Shown here in pieces: positions 1-7,987 of a DNA stretch of 64,000 bases. Under the pieces are notes generated by a model. The model was given only the letters and a program-made list of their open reading frames with translations. It was not told the origin of the DNA and ran no database searches. Numbering within the stretch: position 1 is the stretch's first letter; the number at the start of each line of letters is the position of its first letter. This stretch comes from Hankyongella sp964404985. GTDB lineage: Bacteria > Pseudomonadota > Alphaproteobacteria > Sphingomonadales > Sphingomonadaceae. The stretch lies in the NCBI GenBank assembly GCA_964404985.1, contig CAYOMD010000002.1, positions 110,564-174,563 of the forward strand. The letters are read 5' to 3'. The translations under genes were made by a program, and so were the position numbers.

Positions 1-2
1 AG

Positions 3-590
3 TCCGGCAGCGTGACCATCGACGGGCAGGACATCCGCACAGTGACCCAGGAGAGCCTGCGCAAGGCTATCGGGATCGTGCCGCAGGATACGGTGCTGTT
101 CAACGACACGATCCGCTACAACATCGAGTATGGCAGGCCCGGTGCGACCCAGGCCGAGATCGAGGCCGCTGCCGCCAAGGCGCAGATCCACGACTTCATC
201 CAGAGTCTGCCGGACGGCTATGAGTCCGTGGTCGGCGAGCGTGGACTGAAGCTCTCGGGCGGCGAGAAGCAGCGCGTGGCCATCGCCCGCACCTTGCTCA
301 AGAACCCGCCGATTCTGGTCCTCGACGAGGCGACATCCGCGCTCGACACCCGCACGGAGCGGGGTATCCAGGCAGCCCTGGACGCAGCGATTGTGAACCG
401 CACGACCCTGATCATCGCGCACCGGTTGTCGACAGTGGTCAACGCCAACCGCATCATCGTGCTGCACGAGGGCCGCATCATCGAGGAAGGCGCGCACGCC
501 GATCTGCTGGCGCTGGACGGCATCTACGCCGACATGTGGCGGCAGCAGCAGGAGGCAGCGATGGGGGAGGAACTCGCGGACGCAAATTAG
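3..590 (+). CDS. Atm1-type ABC exporter, C-terminal nucleotide-binding part (5'-truncated by window edge)
   Basis: Only the ATPase end of a fused membrane/ATPase ABC exporter is present; the membrane domain and Walker A lie before base 1. Visible motifs are the Q-loop (VPQDTVLF), the signature LSGGEKQR, Walker B (ILVLDEATSA) and the switch histidine (IIAHR). The stretch FNDTIRYNI followed by YGRPGA is characteristic of the Atm1/HMT1 family, which exports glutathione-linked or Fe-S-related thiols and heavy-metal conjugates across the inner membrane. The reading frame begins at base 3 and stays open to the TAG at 588-590. The methyltransferase follows 18 bp later on the same strand, so the two may be cotranscribed. 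Family assignment is strong; the exact substrate is inference. Confidence 0.93.
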   Translation, partial: SGSVTIDGQDIRTVTQESLRKAIGIVPQDTVLFNDTIRYNIEYGRPGATQAEIEAAAAKAQIHDFIQSLPDGYESVVGERGLKLSGGEKQRVAIARTLLKNPPILVLDEATSALDTRTERGIQAALDAAIVNRTTLIIAHRLSTVVNANRIIVLHEGRIIEEGAHADLLALDGIYADMWRQQQEAAMGEELADAN

Positions 591-608
591 CGTTCACCTT
601 CAATTTCC

Positions 609-1415
609 TTGCCCCGGGCCAAGGTGGCGGCTAAGCCCCGATGGCTTTTGCCCCCTGTTCTTACCGAGTTCTTCGCCATGGCCGACCGGGTTCTGACCAC
701 CCTCTACCCCGAGCATGCTGCGTTCGGCTTTTCGCGCGTGCAGCACCGCTTCGTCTATTTCAGTTATCTCAACAGCATCCTGCGCCCGGACATGACCGTC
801 GTCGACCTGGGGGCCGGTCGCGACAAATGGGAACATATCGAAACCGGTTACCTGCGCAGCCTGACCCGCCTTAAAGGCAAGGTCGCGCGCCTGATCGGTG
901 CGGATGTGGACACAGCGGTTCTGGATAACCCGGTGGTGGACGAGGCGGTGATCCTGAAGATCGGCGCGCCCTACCCGTTCGACGCCGGCAGCATCGACCT
1001 CATCACGTCCTGGGCCACACTGGAACACATCGCCAACGCGGAGGAGACCGCACGCGAGATCGAGCGCATCCTCAAGCCCGGTGGCTGGTTTTGCGCGTGG
1101 ACTCCGAACAAGTGGGGCTATGTCGGGATGGGCGCACGCCTGATCCCGAACGCGCTGCACAAGAAGCTGCTGCGCTTTTTTGCACCGAAGCGGGATGAGG
1201 TCGACACCTTCCCGACCACCTATCGCATGAACACGATCAAAGACCTGAAGCGTCTGTTCCCGGAAACCCGGTTCGAGCACTTCAGCTACGTGCATAACGG
1301 TCCGCCATCCTACTACAGCAACAAGCTGTGGCTGGCCCGGTTCTGGCAGTTCTACGGATGGGCGACCCCGGCCGGCATGGGCCAGGGCCTCCACGTCTTC
1401 ATCCGCAAGCAGTGA
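609..1415 (+). CDS. class I SAM-dependent methyltransferase
   Basis: The protein of 268 residues (from the TTG at 609) has a Rossmann-type methyltransferase core: SAM-binding motif I VVDLGAGRD at about residues 64-72, an acidic residue after the second strand (GADVD), the post-motif ITSWATLEHI and LKPGGWF typical of the Methyltransf_11 group. The acceptor cannot be told from sequence. The start is uncertain: TTG 609 lacks a clear ribosome-binding site, and the ATG at 678 (residue 24) is a reasonable alternative because conserved sequence begins only after it. It sits directly behind the Atm1-like gene and ends 1 bp before the convergent PEP-CTERM gene. Neighbouring UDP-sugar genes make methylation of a glycan or lipid conceivable, but that is inference. 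Confidence 0.82.
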   Translation: MPRAKVAAKPRWLLPPVLTEFFAMADRVLTTLYPEHAAFGFSRVQHRFVYFSYLNSILRPDMTVVDLGAGRDKWEHIETGYLRSLTRLKGKVARLIGADVDTAVLDNPVVDEAVILKIGAPYPFDAGSIDLITSWATLEHIANAEETAREIERILKPGGWFCAWTPNKWGYVGMGARLIPNALHKKLLRFFAPKRDEVDTFPTTYRMNTIKDLKRLFPETRFEHFSYVHNGPPSYYSNKLWLARFWQFYGWATPAGMGQGLHVFIRKQ

Positions 1416-1416
1416 G

Positions 1417-2115
1417 TTACGCCCGGCGGCGGCGCAGGCCGAGCGCCAGCAGACCGGCACCCAGCAGGCTGAGCGATCCCGGTGTCGGCACATCGATGCC
1501 GCCGCGATCCGGGTCAGCACTGTCGGTGTCGGCGAAGAAGGTGATCGAGTCACCCACCCGCAGGACATCCGCGAAGGTCACCGTCAACTGGGTGAACAAT
1601 TCGCCGAAAAACACACCCCCCACCGAAAGTGCGTTGGTGTAGCTGCCGGTCACCGGGCCGGTGTCATCAAGCGGTGCCGGACCATCAACCGACCCGAACG
1701 GATTGCCGGAAGCTGATCCGGGGGACACCTCGAACGTCGGATCGATATCGAAAACGGTGTTGCCAGGAACGCCGTTGAAGATGAAACCGAGAATACCGTT
1801 GGTGACCCCAGTGTTGGTGAAGGTCCACGGCGAAATGAACGTGTCGCCGCTCAGCGACAGGCTCCAGAATGCGTTGGCTGCAGCGCCAGAGCCTGCACCA
1901 GTGTCTGCCCAGGCAACAGCCGGCCCGACATTGCCATTCGCCATGATGATGGACACCAGCGATCCATCCATGCCGTCCCCAAATGTCGAGAAGCCCGTCA
2001 GGGCTGCGGTGTTGAACGAAGTCCCGACCGAGGAATTGACGGTCGAGTTCAGGGGAACTGCGTGCGCAGCTGTTGCAAGCATCAGGCCTGCGAAGGCCAT
2101 AGTCAAAGTTTTCAT
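1417..2115 (-). CDS. PEP-CTERM sorting domain protein
   Basis: A 232-residue secreted protein. It opens with a signal peptide (MKTLTMAFAGLMLATAAHA) and ends with a PEP-CTERM-type tail: VPTPGSLSLLG, a short hydrophobic helix, then RRRRA. Such tails are recognised and cut by exosortase (EpsH/XrtA family), delivering the protein to the envelope or extracellular matrix. The PEP triplet is here PTP, a known variant. The mature part is rich in Gly, Ser, Thr, Asn and Phe with no catalytic motif that I recognise. The ATG at 2115 is preceded by GAGGGAGA. A sigma-54 promoter match lies about 43-58 bp upstream. No exosortase is in this window. It is convergent with the methyltransferase gene, 1 bp apart. 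Confidence 0.88.
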   Translation of the reverse strand: MKTLTMAFAGLMLATAAHAVPLNSTVNSSVGTSFNTAALTGFSTFGDGMDGSLVSIIMANGNVGPAVAWADTGAGSGAAANAFWSLSLSGDTFISPWTFTNTGVTNGILGFIFNGVPGNTVFDIDPTFEVSPGSASGNPFGSVDGPAPLDDTGPVTGSYTNALSVGGVFFGELFTQLTVTFADVLRVGDSITFFADTDSADPDRGGIDVPTPGSLSLLGAGLLALGLRRRRA

Positions 2116-2426
2116 GTTTGTCTCCCTCAAGGTGGCTGTTCCAGCCCACGGGACTGATGCAATTTTGGTACCACGCATGCAATTACAGAGGCGGCATCAT
2201 AGAACATTGTACAGTATACGTAATTTTTAGCGCCAGTTTACCAATCTTTAAGCTCTGAAAGTATGCGTCAATTTTTCCGACACATTCAGGCACCAGGCAT
2301 ATGTACTTATTAGATATAATTCATACACATAATCAATTAATAGTAGTAAAAACAGGCGCTTCCTGCAACGTTGCGGTAACGCTTTCTGTTAAATCTTCGT
2401 TAGCAGTCCACTGGTAAACAACGTGA
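2116..2426. other. AT-rich intergenic region between divergent genes
   Basis: This 311-bp spacer separates the divergent PEP-CTERM gene and the 99-residue unknown gene. It is clearly richer in A+T than its surroundings, especially 2220-2350. It holds the sigma-54 site described separately and a perfect 10-bp palindrome, GCAACGTTGC, at 2365-2374, about 53 bp before the rightward gene. No further gene or RNA is seen. Confidence 0.6.
2158..2173 (-). promoter_or_regulatory. sigma-54 (-24/-12) promoter of the PEP-CTERM gene
   Basis: Read on the minus strand the site is TGGTACCAAAATTGCA. It has the invariant GG and GC separated by exactly 10 bp and fits TGGYRC-N4-TTGCW at every informative position. 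The predicted start of transcription is near 2147, giving a leader of about 32 nt that contains the GAGGGAGA ribosome-binding site. PEP-CTERM genes in exopolysaccharide-producing bacteria are known to be controlled by RpoN with the PrsK/PrsR pair; that this applies here is inference. Confidence 0.72.
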
Positions 2427-2726
2427 ATGCCCATTTCACTCGATTCCGGTGGCATTCTCGGTTCGCTCCGCAGCTATGATGCGGGGAGAACCGCCGCACG
2501 CGTGCAGGAGCAGGCGCAGGCCACCGCCACCCTCGGTGTGGCCAACGCCAGCGGCCCGCCGCAGCGGGTCAACGCGACCCCGGTGACTGCCCGCTCCCAG
2601 AGCGAGCGGGAGCAAAGCGCCGAACAGCGCCGCAGCGATCAAGACGGCGCGGTGACACGCGAAAGCCCGACAGGACGCCGGCCGAAGTTCGTCGCCAAGG
2701 GCCAGTCGGTCAATCTGCTGGTCTGA
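2427..2726 (+). CDS. small hydrophilic protein of unknown function
   Basis: A 99-residue protein that I do not recognise. There is no signal peptide or membrane segment. The middle and end are rich in Gln, Arg, Ser, Glu and Ala and probably disordered (about residues 25-85), ending KFVAKGQSVNLLV. It starts at ATG 2427 after an AT-rich spacer; the ribosome-binding site is weak (AACGTG). Codon use with G/C in third positions matches the genome, which supports real coding. It is followed by the UDP-sugar genes on the same strand but has a 121-bp gap and a structured leader between, so operon membership is uncertain. Confidence 0.55.
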   Translation: MPISLDSGGILGSLRSYDAGRTAARVQEQAQATATLGVANASGPPQRVNATPVTARSQSEREQSAEQRRSDQDGAVTRESPTGRRPKFVAKGQSVNLLV

Positions 2727-2763
2727 CCCTTTTCCCAAACATTTCCCTGTTGGTTAATTCATG

Positions 2764-2840
2764 CTGCGTCCGCTAAAGGGCGCAGGCAATCCGAATCCTT
2801 CGGGGGCTCGCGCTCCGGAGGACCATCACCGTAGAGGTGG
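2764..2840 (+). promoter_or_regulatory. structured 5' leader of the epimerase gene, last hairpin covering the ribosome-binding site
   Basis: Three consecutive hairpins can be drawn. The first pairs CTGCG (2764-2768) with CGCAG (2781-2785). The second pairs TCCTTCGG (2796-2803) with CCGGAGGA (2815-2822), 8 bp with one G-U. The third pairs CACC (2827-2830) with GGTG (2836-2839), which lies inside the GAGGTGG ribosome-binding site of the gene starting at 2848. This could control translation. It does not match a riboswitch class that I can name. Confidence 0.35.
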
Positions 2841-2847
2841 AATAAAC

Positions 2848-3855
2848 ATGTCTATCCTGGTTACCGGCGCTGCAGGCTTCATTGGTTATCACACCGCCTT
2901 ACGCTTGCTGGCCCGTGGCGAGACCGTCATTGGCCTTGATAATCTCAATGACTATTACCCAGTCCAGCTGAAGCGCGACCGCATCGCCGACCTTGAGTCA
3001 CGCCATCATAACAGCTTCAGTTTTCTGCAGACCGATTTTGCGGACTTCGCAGCCCTCAAGCAGGCGCTCGCGCCGCACCGCATCACCCGGATCGTGCATC
3101 TGGGTGCGCAGGCAGGCGTACGCTATTCCATCGACAACCCGCATGCCTATGTGCAGTCGAACCTGGTCGGGCACCTGAATGTCATGGAGATTGCCCGCCA
3201 TACGGACACGGTCGATCATCTGGTCTACGCCTCCTCCTCCTCGGTATACGGGTCTAATCCGCTGGGGGATGGCGGCTTTGCGGTCGAGGACCGGGTTGAC
3301 CAGCCGATCTCCCTCTATGCGGCGACCAAGAAGGCCGACGAGTTGATGAGCGAGACCTACGCCCATCTCTACCGCCTGCCGCAGACGGGGCTGCGCTTCT
3401 TCACGGTTTATGGCCCATGGGGCCGGCCGGACATGGCGATGTGGCTGTTCACCAAGGCCATCCTCGCCGGCACGCCGATCGCCGTGTTCAACAACGGGGA
3501 TATGCGCCGCGATTTCACCTATGTGGACGACATTGTGACCGGCGTGGTCGCCTGCCTCGACAACCCGCCGCCCGACGACGGCCAGACCAAGGCCGGCGGC
3601 TCTGTCAGCCCGCACCGAATCTACAATATCGGCAACCACCGCTCTGAAGAGCTGATGCACATGATCGACGTGCTGGAACAGGCAATCGGCATCAAGGCTG
3701 TGCGCAACCTTCAGCCGATGCAGGACGGCGATGTGAAGGAAACCTTTGCCGACATTTCGGCGATCAGCCGCGACCTGGGGTTCGCGCCGACGACCCCTAT
3801 CGCGGTCGGCATCCCGCGTTTCGTCGCGTGGTATCGCGGGTATCACGGCGTTTGA
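2848..3855 (+). CDS. UDP-glucuronate 4-epimerase (extended SDR)
   Basis: A 335-residue NAD-dependent sugar epimerase. It has the Rossmann motif TGAAGFIG (residues 6-13), the LDNLNDYY segment typical of the UDP-GlcA 4-epimerase (CapI/LpsL) branch, SSSSVYG around 129-135, and the catalytic Tyr157 and Lys161 in YAATK. The segment RFFTVYGPWGRPDMA matches this family. It interconverts UDP-glucuronate and UDP-galacturonate in the cytoplasm for capsule, LPS or exopolysaccharide. The start ATG 2848 is preceded by GAGGTGG 7 nt upstream; longer readings have no ribosome-binding site. The next gene, UDP-glucose dehydrogenase, makes its substrate, so the pair forms a two-step pathway from UDP-glucose. 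Confidence 0.93.
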   Translation: MSILVTGAAGFIGYHTALRLLARGETVIGLDNLNDYYPVQLKRDRIADLESRHHNSFSFLQTDFADFAALKQALAPHRITRIVHLGAQAGVRYSIDNPHAYVQSNLVGHLNVMEIARHTDTVDHLVYASSSSVYGSNPLGDGGFAVEDRVDQPISLYAATKKADELMSETYAHLYRLPQTGLRFFTVYGPWGRPDMAMWLFTKAILAGTPIAVFNNGDMRRDFTYVDDIVTGVVACLDNPPPDDGQTKAGGSVSPHRIYNIGNHRSEELMHMIDVLEQAIGIKAVRNLQPMQDGDVKETFADISAISRDLGFAPTTPIAVGIPRFVAWYRGYHGV

Positions 3856-3907
3856 TGAGTGCTTACATCCCCGCGTGGGGCCATTTTTGATCCTCTGGAG
3901 TTAACGT

Positions 3908-5230
3908 ATGCAAATCGTAATGGTGGGTTCTGGTTACGTCGGCCTGGTGTCCGGCGTCTGCTTTGCGGACTTCGGGCACAATGTCATTTGCGTGGACAAG
4001 GATGCCGGCAAGATTGAATCGCTGCGCAAGGGCGAGATCCCGATCTACGAGCCCGGCCTCGATGCCCTGGTCTCCCAGAACCTGGAGGCTGGCCGCCTCT
4101 CTTTCACTACCGACCTGAAAACGGCCGTCGCGCAGGCGGATGTGGTGTTCATCGCTGTCGGCACCCCGTCACGCCGTGGCGATGGCCATGCCGACCTCTC
4201 CTACGTGTACGGTGCAAGCCGCGAGATTGCCGAGGCCGTGCGTGGCTTCACCGTGATCGTCACCAAGTCGACCGTGCCGGTCGGCACCGGTGACGAAGTC
4301 GAGCGCATCATGCGTGATACCAATCCGGATGCCGACGTCGCCGTCGTATCCAACCCGGAATTCCTGCGTGAAGGGGCCGCAATCAGCGACTTCAAGCGCC
4401 CGGACCGCATTGTGGTCGGGATCGAAGACGAGCGCGCGCGCGACGTGATGAACGACGTCTATCGGCCGCTGTTCCTCAATGCTGCACCGATGCTGTTCAC
4501 GGCGCGCCGGACGTCCGAGCTGATCAAATATGCCGCAAACGAGTTCCTCGCGATGAAGATCACCTTCAACAACGAGATTGCCGATCTGTGCGAGGTTGTC
4601 GGTGCCAATGTACAGGACGTGGCGCGCGGCATCGGCCTCGACAACCGCATCGGCGCCAAATTTTTGCACGCCGGTCCGGGCTACGGCGGCTCCTGCTTCC
4701 CCAAGGATACCGTGGCCCTGGTCAAGACTGCGCAAGACTATGGCACCCCGATCCGTCTGGTCGAGACGACCGTCGCGGTCAACGACCAGCGCAAGCGCGC
4801 CATGGCCCGCAAGGTGATCAACGCCTGTGGCGGGAGTGTGCGCGGCGAGACTATCGCCGTTCTGGGCCTGACCTTCAAGCCGAACACAGACGACATGCGC
4901 GAGGCCCCTTCGCTCTCGATCATCCAGGTGCTGCAGGACGCTGGCGCCGATGTCCGCGCCTATGACCCGGAAGGTGTCGAGAACGCACGCAAGCTGCTGG
5001 AGAATGTGCATTACGGCCGCAGCCCCTATGATATTGTAGAAGGGGCCTCCGCACTGGTGATTGTCACGGAGTGGGATGCGTTCCGCGCGCTCGATTTTGA
5101 CCGCATCAAGCAGGCCATGAAGCGGCCGATCGTCGTGGACCTGCGCAATGTCTATCGCCGCGAGGAGATGGCACGCCATGGCTTCCACTATGTAACCGTG
5201 GGACGACCGCAGGAAGAAATCCTGCCGTAA
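3908..5230 (+). CDS. ugd: UDP-glucose 6-dehydrogenase
   Basis: A 440-residue protein of standard length for the UDP-glucose/GDP-mannose dehydrogenase family. The N-terminal NAD-binding domain shows GSGYVG (residues 8-13). The central helix domain follows, and the catalytic cysteine is Cys263 in GYGGSCFPKD. The C-terminal UDP-binding domain includes LTFKPNTDDMREAPS. It oxidises UDP-glucose to UDP-glucuronate with two NAD+, the substrate of the epimerase just upstream (52-bp gap, same strand). The ATG at 3908 has a GGAG 8 nt upstream. Together the two genes indicate a polysaccharide with uronic acids. Function is well supported. Confidence 0.95.
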   Translation: MQIVMVGSGYVGLVSGVCFADFGHNVICVDKDAGKIESLRKGEIPIYEPGLDALVSQNLEAGRLSFTTDLKTAVAQADVVFIAVGTPSRRGDGHADLSYVYGASREIAEAVRGFTVIVTKSTVPVGTGDEVERIMRDTNPDADVAVVSNPEFLREGAAISDFKRPDRIVVGIEDERARDVMNDVYRPLFLNAAPMLFTARRTSELIKYAANEFLAMKITFNNEIADLCEVVGANVQDVARGIGLDNRIGAKFLHAGPGYGGSCFPKDTVALVKTAQDYGTPIRLVETTVAVNDQRKRAMARKVINACGGSVRGETIAVLGLTFKPNTDDMREAPSLSIIQVLQDAGADVRAYDPEGVENARKLLENVHYGRSPYDIVEGASALVIVTEWDAFRALDFDRIKQAMKRPIVVDLRNVYRREEMARHGFHYVTVGRPQEEILP

Positions 5231-5260
5231 TACCAAAGTGCATTGACTGTGACTCATGCC

Positions 5261-5392
5261 GTCATTCCGGCCCTTCGACGACGCCTGGCGAGCGGCGCTC
5301 AGGATAAACTGCAGCCGGAATCCAAGAACGCTACAGTCTCATGAATTTGGGAAAACGAAGTGTTCATGGACCCCGGCTTTCGCCGGGGTGAC
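5261..5392. repeat. palindromic intergenic repeat element with imperfect 11-bp terminal inverted repeats
   Basis: The stretch begins GTCATTCCGGC and ends GCCGGGGTGAC, which are inverted repeats agreeing at 9 of 11 positions. Inside is a strong hairpin, ACCCCGGCTTTCGCCGGGGT (5370-5389). This resembles the REP/MITE-like elements with GTCATTCCGG ends that are dispersed in many alphaproteobacterial genomes. There is no coding content. It lies just downstream of ugd. Confidence 0.65.
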
Positions 5393-5465
5393 GACGTTTA
5401 TTTGGGTTACAATCAGCGCATCTTGGTATATGACTGTAGCGCAATGATTTTACGTTGATCTATTG

Positions 5466-5552
5466 GTCATCGTGAGGCTGTGCAACAGCCGTGGTGGTCC
5501 AGCATTACCAGAAACTCTGGATTCCCGCGTCGACTGCGCTCCTCGCAATGAC
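5466..5552. repeat. second palindromic repeat element, imperfect 12-bp terminal inverted repeats
   Basis: The 87-bp unit starts GTCATCGTGAGG and ends CCTCGCAATGAC, matching as inverted repeats at 10 of 12 positions. The internal text (TGGATTCCCGCG, GACTGCGCTCCTCGCAATGACGA) is like the GTCATTGCGAGG family of dispersed palindromes found in many Proteobacteria. It ends 7 bp before the stop codon of the receiver gene, so it may also serve as a transcript end for that gene. The whole 5231-5559 gap is filled by this element and the preceding one; no gene is present. Confidence 0.62.
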
Positions 5553-5559
5553 GAATGGG

Positions 5560-5949
5560 TTAAATGTCCTCGCGGCCCAGCAACCGTTCCGTCAAAGCTT
5601 TCAGTTCGGCAATATCGAGCGGTTTGCTGATGTAGTCATCGCAACCGGCATTGAGCGCATCTATGCGAGCGCGGGATGTTGCATCGGCTGTAACGGCAAT
5701 AATTCGCATGTGGCCAGTATTGTCCATCTCGCGAATGCGTTTGGCAGCGTCATACCCTGAAAGCCCTGGCAGATTTATATCGAGATAAATAAGATCATAG
5801 GTGCTGAGCATAAGTCGCTCCAGACCTATTTCGGCAGTAGGAGCGACATCGACAGGCCACCCCCAGAGAAAGTTAACAACATCTTTCAACAGCCGCGCAT
5901 TTACGGGCTGATCTTCTATATACAGTACCTTTCTGGCTCTAGCTGCCAT
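5560..5949 (-). CDS. single-domain response regulator (CheY-like receiver)
   Basis: A 129-residue receiver domain with no output domain. The acidic pocket is in YIEDQ (residues 10-14), the phosphorylated Asp57 is in LIYLDINLPG, the conserved Thr is in AVTAD and the Lys is in SKPLD. It starts at ATG 5949, 4 bp after the stop of the sensor kinase on the same strand, so the two are cotranscribed and very likely partners. Receivers with this sequence style (VLYIEDQPVNARLL) are commonly found as the detached receiver of hybrid-type kinases. The output is not encoded nearby: it must act through protein interaction or a phosphorelay. Confidence 0.9.
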   Translation of the reverse strand: MAARARKVLYIEDQPVNARLLKDVVNFLWGWPVDVAPTAEIGLERLMLSTYDLIYLDINLPGLSGYDAAKRIREMDNTGHMRIIAVTADATSRARIDALNAGCDDYISKPLDIAELKALTERLLGREDI

Positions 5950-5953
5950 TTTT

Positions 5954-7516
5954 CTAGCACTCAACAGTGAATGACGTGCCCTTACCCAGAGTACTTACAT
6001 AGCTGATCTTGCCGCCCATTTGGGCAACCAGATCCCGCACAATAGTGAGGCCTAAACCATTTCCGGGGACGACACCACCCTGTGCCGGGCCACGTTCAAA
6101 ACGGTTGAATATCTTGTCGCCGACATCCTCTGCAATGCCAAGCCCGTTATCCTGCACGATCAGTTTGCATCTATCCTGGTAAGACTCGCTCATGACCATG
6201 ACATGCCCGTCTTTTCGATTATACTTGATCCCGTTCGAGATAAGATTCTCAAGTATAGAACGCAGAAAAGCCGGTTGCGAAGTAATACTGAAACCCGGAA
6301 CCACCTCATTCTGCAGTTTAACACCATATTCACGAGCCATTGGTGTAAAAACGGATAATATTTCCTCAACAAGGTCACGAACATTAACTGGCTTCACCTG
6401 AGAGTCCTGCACCAAATGTTGGGACTCGGCATAAGAAAGGAGTGTCTTTATCTGATCCAGCAGGCGGGCACTGTTCTCTGATATTATGTTGACATATGCT
6501 TCCTGATCAGGATCGAGAGACGTATTCAGTTTCAGCAACTGAATATAACCCAAAACAGCGTTCAGCGGGGTGCGCAACTCATGACTGACCGCTGACAAAA
6601 AGGCAGATTTGGCGCGCGCAGAGGCTTGCGCCTCGTCGAGTGCGTTGATCATGGCCGTGATATCGGTGCGTACCCCGATGAAGCGCTCCAGCTCCCCGTT
6701 CTCGTTCATTTGAGGGATATAGCTGGCATCAATCCAGTAATCGTCGCCGCATTTCGTTTTGTTGTGTACAATACTGCGCCAGATTTCTCCAGCACGGAGT
6801 TTGTTCCATGCATGCTGAATATAGTCTTCGGTATGATGCATCGGCATCAAGGTACGGTGCGGTTGACTGAGTAGCTCCTCTCGGGTCCAGCCGGTAATCT
6901 TGCAGAGATTCTCATTCACATAAACCAGATCGCCGTTCTTATCAGTTATGCTTACAAGACAATGCTGGTCGAGTGCCGCTGACTTGAAATTCAGGTCACG
7001 CCACGCTTGCATTAACATTCTGTCCGACAACATACGCTCGATATGCGCTTCAATGTTCAGCGCCAGGATACGCAGGACAGCAATTTTTAGAGCACGCGCG
7101 TCCTGAAGAATAGGCTTGGTATCAATGCAGGCGAGAATACCAATCGTACGTCCCCGGGAGTCGAGGAGCGGTGTACCGAGGTAGGACTCGGCCCCCATCT
7201 GCTGCAAATACAGGTCCTCCGGAAATTGCAATGCAACCGAATGCTCGTAACAGCACAGGGTATCAGTATAGACATTCTCACACGGCGTACCGGCTCGCTT
7301 GTAATCGATGTTTGGTTGCAGCACGCCGTCGCGCACCAGCACAAGCGTCTCGAATCTATCGCCCGCGCCTTCTGACAGCATGGAGATCAGCACCATCTCG
7401 ACATCCATCAACCCGGCAGCACCGACTACAACCTCCCTGAGATAATCCTCAGCGTTTCTGCGCGCATCGGGGGATGTCAGATTGAGTGCGGCAAAAATTT
7501 CAGGCGGGATATTCAT
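5954..7516 (-). CDS. GAF-PAS sensor histidine kinase
   Basis: A 520-residue cytoplasmic kinase with no membrane segment. The order is a GAF-like domain (about 1-165), a PAS domain with PAC (about 175-290; SITDKNGDLVYVNENLCKITG), a HisKA dimerisation domain with the phosphorylated His312 in SHELRTPLNAVLGY, and a HATPase domain (about 400-520) with the N box (ENLISNGIKYN), DNGLGIAED and GNGLGLTIV. The PAS style (WTREELLSQPHRTLMPMHH) resembles aerotaxis-type sensors. The start at ATG 7516 is preceded by AAAGGGG; a GTG three codons upstream is less likely. Its partner receiver lies immediately downstream. The signal is unknown; soluble or redox ligands are possible. Confidence 0.92.
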   Translation of the reverse strand: MNIPPEIFAALNLTSPDARRNAEDYLREVVVGAAGLMDVEMVLISMLSEGAGDRFETLVLVRDGVLQPNIDYKRAGTPCENVYTDTLCCYEHSVALQFPEDLYLQQMGAESYLGTPLLDSRGRTIGILACIDTKPILQDARALKIAVLRILALNIEAHIERMLSDRMLMQAWRDLNFKSAALDQHCLVSITDKNGDLVYVNENLCKITGWTREELLSQPHRTLMPMHHTEDYIQHAWNKLRAGEIWRSIVHNKTKCGDDYWIDASYIPQMNENGELERFIGVRTDITAMINALDEAQASARAKSAFLSAVSHELRTPLNAVLGYIQLLKLNTSLDPDQEAYVNIISENSARLLDQIKTLLSYAESQHLVQDSQVKPVNVRDLVEEILSVFTPMAREYGVKLQNEVVPGFSITSQPAFLRSILENLISNGIKYNRKDGHVMVMSESYQDRCKLIVQDNGLGIAEDVGDKIFNRFERGPAQGGVVPGNGLGLTIVRDLVAQMGGKISYVSTLGKGTSFTVEC

Positions 7517-7987
7517 TGTCTGCACCCCTTTCGGTTTTGGCCGTTCGTTGTCGGTGATGCATATTCCAGTTCTGCAGTGCGTTGGTCAGGCTGCCCGATA
7601 TCCTTTGAATATTCAATAGTTAAACATACGAGTATTTATCGGACGCATACCTCCTATGGTGATCGGTATCGCAGAACCTGTCTCAGCCAAATGTAAGAAA
7701 AATCTACAGTATCTTCAGAGGTGGACTGCTTTTTGACCAGAGGCTATCCCGCTATGGTGAACAGGTTTCCATTCATTCTGTTTGGTATTTACCACAGTTT
7801 AAACAATTCATGGTGGTAATATGCGCACATGAACGGTGTAATAACGTGTTCATGGGCAGGGTCACCTTAGTCAGCGCTATGATGATTAAACCCTGTCAAC
7901 GGCCCTTGTAGTTGGGCCCAGTAAATATGTGGCGTGGCGTACTGATCCGTAAATCGTACTCCAACATCTGGAAAGGTGTGCCGCCAC
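7517..7987. other. long divergent intergenic region with two inverted repeats
   Basis: This 471-bp gap lies between the divergent kinase and chemoreceptor genes and is AT-richer than the genes. Two inverted repeats stand out: TTACCAC (7789-7795) with GTGGTAA (7813-7819), and CATGAAC (7828-7834) with GTTCATG (7848-7854). Either could be an operator. No gene or RNA is seen. Confidence 0.45.

Noticed and set aside
3869..3885. Attenuator between epimerase and ugd (CCCCGCGTGGGG then T-run)
   Set aside because: The stem is only 4 bp.
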